DNA from: Fimenecus sp964614605
GTDB taxonomy: Bacteria; Bacillota; Clostridia; Oscillospirales; Acutalibacteraceae
Assembly (NCBI GenBank): GCA_964614605.1
Contig: CAZTLU010000043.1
Coordinates: 1 to 11,639, forward strand
DNA: 11,639 bases
Direction: 5' to 3'
The position numbers were made by a program, and so were the translations under genes. Positions 7,601 to 11,639 of this stretch are shown here, in pieces; position 1 is the first letter of the stretch; each line of letters opens with the position of its first letter. The notes under the pieces were generated by a model that saw only the letters and a list, made by a program, of their open reading frames with translations, had not been told where the DNA came from and made no database searches.

Positions 7601-8391
7601 TTCCCTCTCGTATGAACATCGGTCAGGTTCTTGAAGTTCATCTCGGCTTTGCTTACAGAAAGCTCGGCCAGAAGATTGCAACTCCTGTATTTGACGGTGC
7701 TCATGAGGTTGACATCCGTGAAGCTCTTAAAGAGGCAGGCTACCGTGAAGACGGTAAGTCAATCCTTACTGACGGCCGTACAGGACAGAAGTTCGACAAC
7801 CCCGTAACAGTAGGTGTTATGTACTACCTCAAGCTTCACCACCTTGTTGATGATAAAATCCACGCACGTAGCATCGGTCCATACGCTCTCGTTACACAAC
7901 AGCCACTCGGTGGTAAAGCACAGTTCGGTGGCCAGCGTTTCGGTGAAATGGAAGTTTGGGCACTTGAAGCTTACGGTGCAGCTTATACACTTCAGGAAAT
8001 CCTCACAGTTAAGTCTGACGACCTTACAGGTAGAAGAAAGACTTATGAGGCAATCGTTAAGGGTCTTAATATCCCCAAACCCGGTGTTCCCGAATCCTTC
8101 AAGGTTCTTATCAAGGAACTTCAGGCACTTGCTCTTGATGTTCGCGTTCTTGATGAGGACGGCGAAGAAATCGACATTAAAAACGGCTTTGACAATGACG
8201 ATTTTGATTTCGTTCCTCCTGCAGATTCAGATTTGAATTTTGAAGAGGTAGGCAATGTGACAAGCGAAGACGGTTTCCTTCTTGAAGATGAAGAGGGAAT
8301 CGTTGAAGATGAAGATGATGATTCAGGCTTCTACGATGAACACATTATTCCTGACTTTGAAGATGTTATGGATGACGAATCAGACTATTGA
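4654..8391 (+). CDS. rpoB: DNA-directed RNA polymerase subunit beta
   Basis: The beta subunit of RNA polymerase forms one pincer of the enzyme and part of the active site together with beta-prime. The 1245-residue protein is complete. The N-terminus (VNVKPVKLG, then MSFSKINEV) supports the ATG at 4654; an internal ATG at 4696 has no Shine-Dalgarno. The rifampicin region (about 490-518) keeps Q497, D500, H510 and S515, equivalent to E. coli Q513, D516, H526 and S531, so no classic resistance change is seen. CPIETPEGPNIG (543-554), the acidic pair E792-D793 and the lysines K945 and K953 of GDKMAGRHGNKG (E. coli K1065 and K1073) are intact. The conserved beta-prime-binding C-terminal part includes QFGGQRFGEMEVWALEA from 1090. 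The large E. coli insertions are absent. The tail 1177-1245 has 29 Asp/Glu and no Lys or Arg. rpoC follows after 48 bp in the same operon. Expression is probably driven by the promoter at 4441-4469. Confidence 0.99.
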   Translation: MVNVKPVKLGRNTRMSFSKINEVMQMPNLIEVQKNSYKWFLETGLKEVFRDIDAITDYTGNLELTFVDYRMDDKPKYTVKECKERDATYAAPLRVTARLLNKETGEVKENEVYMGDFPLMTDSGTFVINGAERVIISQLVRSPSVYYGMTHDKTGKELYTTTVIPNRGAWLEYETDQNDLFYVRIDKNRKIYITTFIRALGLSSNDEIREFFGYDERIEATLEKDTTVNTEQALIEVYKKLRPGEPPALETAQAHLDNLFFDAHRYDLSRVGRYKYNKKLAISDRIAGHTVKEPVVSKLTGEIMADEGDVISEELAYRMEQEGVDTVLLDIEGKEVKVYSNGMVDIAEYVPMFTEEELEAIGINEKVSFSVLMEVLDKCGDDKEALAEEMALRADDLIPKHIVKSDIFATINYLNGLASGVGVTDDIDHLGNRRIRSVGELLQNQFRIGFARMERVVKERMTLQGQEPDKVTPAALINIRPVMAAIKEFFGSSPLSQFMDQTNPLAELTHKRRLSALGPGGLSRDRAGFEVRDVHYSHYGRMCPIETPEGPNIGLISYLATFAKINKYGFIEAPFSRIDKETGTVLNEVEYMTADVEDNYIVAQANEPLDENGKFINAKLTARHRDNFLEVATTEADYMDVSPKMVVSVATAMIPFLENDDANRALMGSNMQRQAVPLLKTDSPIVGTGMEYKAAVDSGTVVLAKRGGTVTQVDAKTVTIKTADGEIDTYELIKFMRSNQGTCINQRPIVEIGQEVEAGEVIADGPATSNGEISLGKNALIGFMTWEGYNYEDAVLINEKLVRDDVYTSIHIEEYEIEARDTKLGPEDITRDIPNVGEDALKDLDENGIIRVGAEVHSGDILVGKVTPKGETDVATAEERILRAIFGEKAKEVRDTSLRVPHGEYGIVVDVEVFTRENSDELSPGVNKIVRCYIAQKRKLSVGDKMAGRHGNKGVVSRILPQEDMPFLDDGTPLDIVLNPLGVPSRMNIGQVLEVHLGFAYRKLGQKIATPVFDGAHEVDIREALKEAGYREDGKSILTDGRTGQKFDNPVTVGVMYYLKLHHLVDDKIHARSIGPYALVTQQPLGGKAQFGGQRFGEMEVWALEAYGAAYTLQEILTVKSDDLTGRRKTYEAIVKGLNIPKPGVPESFKVLIKELQALALDVRVLDEDGEEIDIKNGFDNDDFDFVPPADSDLNFEEVGNVTSEDGFLLEDEEGIVEDEDDDSGFYDEHIIPDFEDVMDDESDY

Positions 8392-8406
8392 TTGACTTAA
8401 CCTATT

Positions 8407-8437
8407 AATATAGATTAAAAGGAAGAAGGGCTATATT
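8407..8437 (+). promoter_or_regulatory. rpoC Shine-Dalgarno displayed in a hairpin loop
   Basis: AATATAG (8407-8413) is perfectly complementary to CTATATT (8431-8437). The 17-nt loop between them holds the purine-rich ribosome binding site (AAGGAAGAAGGG, 8419-8430), whose last G is 9 nt before the ATG at 8440. The stem is AU-rich and would be weak. No terminator or promoter is seen in the 48-bp rpoB-rpoC gap, so rpoC relies on read-through from rpoB. Confidence 0.4.
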
Positions 8438-8439
8438 TA

Positions 8440-11400
8440 ATGGAAAAGAAACCATTTGAAGCAATAAAAATCGGTCTTGCCTCTCCTGACCAAATCAGAG
8501 AATGGTCTTATGGTGAGGTTAAAAAGCCCGAGACTATAAATTATCGTACATTGAAGCCCGAAAAAGACGGACTTTACTGCGAAAGAATTTTCGGACCGCA
8601 GAAGGACCTTGAGTGTCATTGCGGTAAGTATAAGAAAATTCGTTATAAAGGCAAGGTGTGCGAGCGCTGCGGCGTTGAGGTTACAAGAAAAGAAGTACGC
8701 CGTGAGAGAATGGGTCATATTGAGCTTGTAGCTCCCGTTTCTCACATCTGGTACTTCAAGGGAATTCCCTCAAGAATGGGTCTTATTCTTGACATTTCTC
8801 CCCGTGACCTTGAAAAAGTACTTTACTTTGCAAAGTACATCGTTATCGACCCGGGCGACACAGAGCTTACAAAGCTGCAGATACTCAACGAAAAAGAGTA
8901 TCTCGATATGGTTGAAAAGTACGATGACGAGTTTAAGGCAGGTATGGGTGCAGAGGCTATCAAAGAGCTTCTCGCTGAAATTGACATTCCTGAACTCTGC
9001 AAAGAGCTTCGCGAGGAGCTTACAGATGCAACAGGACAAAAGAGAACAAGAATTCTCAAGCGTCTTGAGGTTGCAGAGGCTTTCAAGCAGTCAGGCAACC
9101 GTCCCGAGTGGATGATTATGGATGTAATTCCTGTTATTCCGCCCGATATTCGTCCTATGGTTCAGTTGGACGGCGGACGCTTTGCAACATCTGACCTTAA
9201 TGACCTTTACAGACGTGTTATCAACAGAAATAACCGTCTTAAGAGACTTTTAGAGCTTAATGCTCCCGAAATTATCGTAAGAAACGAAAAGAGAATGCTT
9301 CAGGAGGCTGTTGACGCACTTATCGACAATGGCCGTCGCGGCAGACCGGTTACAGGTCCCAACAACAGAGCACTCAAATCTCTTTCAGATATGCTTAAGG
9401 GTAAGCAGGGACGTTTCCGTCAGAACCTTCTCGGTAAGCGTGTTGACTATTCAGGTCGTTCGGTTATCGTTGTTGGTCCCGAACTCAAGCTTTATCAGTG
9501 CGGTCTTCCTAAGGAAATGGCACTTGAGCTCTTCAAGCCATTCGTAATGAAGAACCTTGTTGAGAACGGCCTTGCAAGCAATATGAAATCTGCAAAGAAG
9601 AAGGTAGAGCGTGCAAGCACAGAGGTTTGGGATTCACTTGAAACAGTTATCAAAGACCATCCCGTAATGCTTAACCGTGCTCCCACACTTCACCGTCTTG
9701 GTATTCAGGCATTCGAGCCCGTACTTGTAGAGGGTAGAGCTATTAAGCTTCATCCCCTTGTATGTACCGCTTTCAACGCTGACTTCGACGGCGACCAGAT
9801 GGCTGTTCACGTACCGCTTTCAGCAGAAGCACAGGCAGAAGCAAGACTTCTTATGCTTGCTGCAAACAACCTTCTTAAGCCTTCAGACGGTAAGCCTGTT
9901 GCAGTTCCTACACAGGATATGATTCTTGGTTCTTACTATCTTACAATGCTTAAGGACGATGAGCCCGGTAACGGTAAGGTATTCCGTGATGTTAATGAAG
10001 CTACAATGGCTTATGACGAGGGCGACATCGGTCTTCATTCACAAATCAAGATTAGAATGACTAAAGAAGTTAACGGCGAAATGGTTACAAAGCTTGTTCC
10101 CACAACTCTTGGTCGTGTAATCTTCAATAATCCAATTCCTCAGGACTTGGGCTTCGTTGACAGAACAAACCCTGAAAACGCATTCAAGCTTGAGGTTGAG
10201 TTCCTTGTAAATAAAAAGACACTCGGCCAGATTATCGACAAGTGCATTAAGGTTCACGGTGTAACAATCGCGGCTGAAATGCTTGATAAGATTAAGGCAC
10301 AGGGTCTTAAATATTCAACAAAGAGCGGTATCACAGTTGCTGTTTGTGACGCAAAGATTCCCGAAACAAAGAAAGACCTTCTTGCAGAGGCAGAATCAAG
10401 AGTTGACATTATCAACGATTATCATAATATGGGTCTTTACAGTGACGAAGAGCGTTCAAGAGCAGTTATCAAGGTTTGGGAAGAAACAACAAACGAAGTT
10501 TCCTCAGGTATCCTTGAAAACCTCGGTAAATACAATCCCATTTATATGATGGTTGATTCAGGTGCCCGTGGTTCTAAGGCTCAGCTTCGTCAGCTTGCCG
10601 GTATGCGTGGTCTTATCGCAAATACAGCAGGTAAAACAATCGAAGTTCCCATTCGTGCTAACTACCGTGAAGGTCTTAATGTTCTTGAATACTTCATTTC
10701 TTCTCGTGGTGCTCGTAAAGGTCTTGCCGATACAGCTCTTCGTACAGCTGACTCAGGTTACCTTACTCGTCGTCTTGTTGACGTTTCACAGGAAGTTATC
10801 ATTCACGAAGAAGACTGTCATTGCCATGATGGTATTGAGGTTTACGATATTACCGAAGGTAAGGAAATGATTGAGCCTTTGAGCGAAAGACTTACAGGCA
10901 GATATCTTCTTGAAGACTTCTGCGATGCAGAGGGCAACCTTGTAGCATCAAAGGATGAAATGATTACAGAAGAAAAAGCAAAGATTGTTGCTGATATGGT
11001 TAATGCAAGAGAAAATCCTGCAGACCGCAGAATCAAGATTCGCTCACTTCTTACTTGTGATGCTAAACACGGCGTATGTATCAAGTGCTACGGTGCAAAC
11101 CTTGCAACAGGTGACCCCGTAACAGTTGGTGAGGCAGTTGGTATTATCGCTGCACAGTCAATCGGTGAACCCGGTACACAGCTTACCATGAGAACCTTCC
11201 ATACCGGTGGTGTTGCTTCAAGCCAGGATATTACACAGGGTCTTCCCCGTGTTGAAGAATTGTTTGAAGCAAGAAAGCCCAAGACCCTCGCAATTCTTTC
11301 AGAAATCGACGGTCAGCTTTCATTCCGTGAAATCAAGGGTAACGAGCATATCGTTATTACTGACCACGAAAACGGCGATGAGCGTGCATATATGATTCCC

Positions 11401-11639
11401 TATGGCTTCCACAAGAAGTTCAATACAGAAACAGACGAAAACGGTAATCCCATTTTTGTTAAGAAGGGAACAGCACTTACAGACGGCTCACCCAACCCCA
11501 ACGATATTCTTGCTATCAACGGTGTTGATGCAGTTCACGACTATCTTATCAAAGAAGTTCAGAGAACATATCGTATGCAGGGTGTTGATATCAACGATAA
11601 GCATATCGAGGTTATCGTTCGTCAGATGATGAGAAAGCT
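8440..11639 (+). CDS. rpoC: DNA-directed RNA polymerase subunit beta-prime (3' end beyond window)
   Basis: The beta-prime subunit carries the catalytic magnesium site of RNA polymerase. The first 1066 codons and two bases of the next are present; family members are usually about 1,200 residues in Firmicutes, so the C-terminal part lies outside the window. Landmarks: N-terminal zinc site C59, C61, C74, C77; catalytic NADFDGD (446-452, with D448, D450 and D452); bridge helix (about 748-785, containing GARKGLADTALRTA); second zinc site C793, C873, C880, C883; trigger loop with M917, R918 and H921, equivalent to E. coli M932, R933 and H936. The large E. coli trigger-loop insertion is absent. An extra Cys, C795, lies two residues after the zinc ligand C793. 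The start is supported by the purine-rich site 9 nt upstream and by the N-terminal KPFEAIKIGLASP segment. No frameshift, intein or internal stop was found in the part read. Confidence 0.99.
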   Translation, partial: MEKKPFEAIKIGLASPDQIREWSYGEVKKPETINYRTLKPEKDGLYCERIFGPQKDLECHCGKYKKIRYKGKVCERCGVEVTRKEVRRERMGHIELVAPVSHIWYFKGIPSRMGLILDISPRDLEKVLYFAKYIVIDPGDTELTKLQILNEKEYLDMVEKYDDEFKAGMGAEAIKELLAEIDIPELCKELREELTDATGQKRTRILKRLEVAEAFKQSGNRPEWMIMDVIPVIPPDIRPMVQLDGGRFATSDLNDLYRRVINRNNRLKRLLELNAPEIIVRNEKRMLQEAVDALIDNGRRGRPVTGPNNRALKSLSDMLKGKQGRFRQNLLGKRVDYSGRSVIVVGPELKLYQCGLPKEMALELFKPFVMKNLVENGLASNMKSAKKKVERASTEVWDSLETVIKDHPVMLNRAPTLHRLGIQAFEPVLVEGRAIKLHPLVCTAFNADFDGDQMAVHVPLSAEAQAEARLLMLAANNLLKPSDGKPVAVPTQDMILGSYYLTMLKDDEPGNGKVFRDVNEATMAYDEGDIGLHSQIKIRMTKEVNGEMVTKLVPTTLGRVIFNNPIPQDLGFVDRTNPENAFKLEVEFLVNKKTLGQIIDKCIKVHGVTIAAEMLDKIKAQGLKYSTKSGITVAVCDAKIPETKKDLLAEAESRVDIINDYHNMGLYSDEERSRAVIKVWEETTNEVSSGILENLGKYNPIYMMVDSGARGSKAQLRQLAGMRGLIANTAGKTIEVPIRANYREGLNVLEYFISSRGARKGLADTALRTADSGYLTRRLVDVSQEVIIHEEDCHCHDGIEVYDITEGKEMIEPLSERLTGRYLLEDFCDAEGNLVASKDEMITEEKAKIVADMVNARENPADRRIKIRSLLTCDAKHGVCIKCYGANLATGDPVTVGEAVGIIAAQSIGEPGTQLTMRTFHTGGVASSQDITQGLPRVEELFEARKPKTLAILSEIDGQLSFREIKGNEHIVITDHENGDERAYMIPYGFHKKFNTETDENGNPIFVKKGTALTDGSPNPNDILAINGVDAVHDYLIKEVQRTYRMQGVDINDKHIEVIVRQMMRK

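Noticed and set aside
7814..8236. 140-codon open frame on the plus strand within rpoB in another frame
   Set aside because: It overlaps the most conserved C-terminal part of rpoB and its composition (Ser, Leu, Val rich, low complexity) is that of a frame-shifted reading.

Overview
The window is ordinary chromosomal DNA from a low-to-moderate-GC Firmicute, most likely a gut-type clostridial species (Oscillospirales/Ruminococcaceae-like). This is inferred from the RNA polymerase subunits: beta and beta-prime lack the large lineage-specific insertions of the E. coli proteins, beta ends in a long acidic tail, and the N-terminus of beta resembles clostridial RpoB. The taxon is not proven. No mobile element, CRISPR array, tRNA or rRNA was seen.

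Layout. On the left, a two-gene operon runs leftward from about 4395 to 68: an AAA+ ATPase of the DUF815/COG2607 type, then a 1044-residue cytoplasmic glycoside hydrolase family 2 enzyme of the LacZ type. The two are separated by 11 bp, and the hydrolase's Shine-Dalgarno overlaps the ATPase stop codon. A GNRA-loop intrinsic terminator at 21-52 closes the unit. On the right, rpoB (complete, 4654-8391) and rpoC (5' 1066 codons, cut by the window end) run rightward as an operon for the catalytic core of RNA polymerase.

The 258 bp between the divergent operons is the most interesting part. It holds a perfect-consensus sigma-A promoter (TTGACA, 17 bp, TATAAT) that should give rpoBC a leader of roughly 178 nt. 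Within that leader are a 10-bp inverted repeat built on GTATAC, a possible 30-codon leader ORF with a well-spaced Shine-Dalgarno, and a GC-rich inverted repeat that encloses the rpoB ribosome binding site and ends immediately before the rpoB ATG. The geometry fits a translation-coupled leader controlling rpoB: a ribosome finishing the leader ORF would cover the 5' arm of that last stem. This is a hypothesis from the sequence alone. Candidate promoters for the leftward operon lie inside the same leader, so the two transcription units probably overlap at their 5' ends.

Functionally, rpoB and rpoC make the beta and beta-prime subunits of one enzyme. The ATPase and the hydrolase are probably co-expressed, but no shared role can be read from the sequence. 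The hydrolase keeps both catalytic glutamates but appears to lack two sugar-binding residues of E. coli LacZ, so lactose may not be its substrate.
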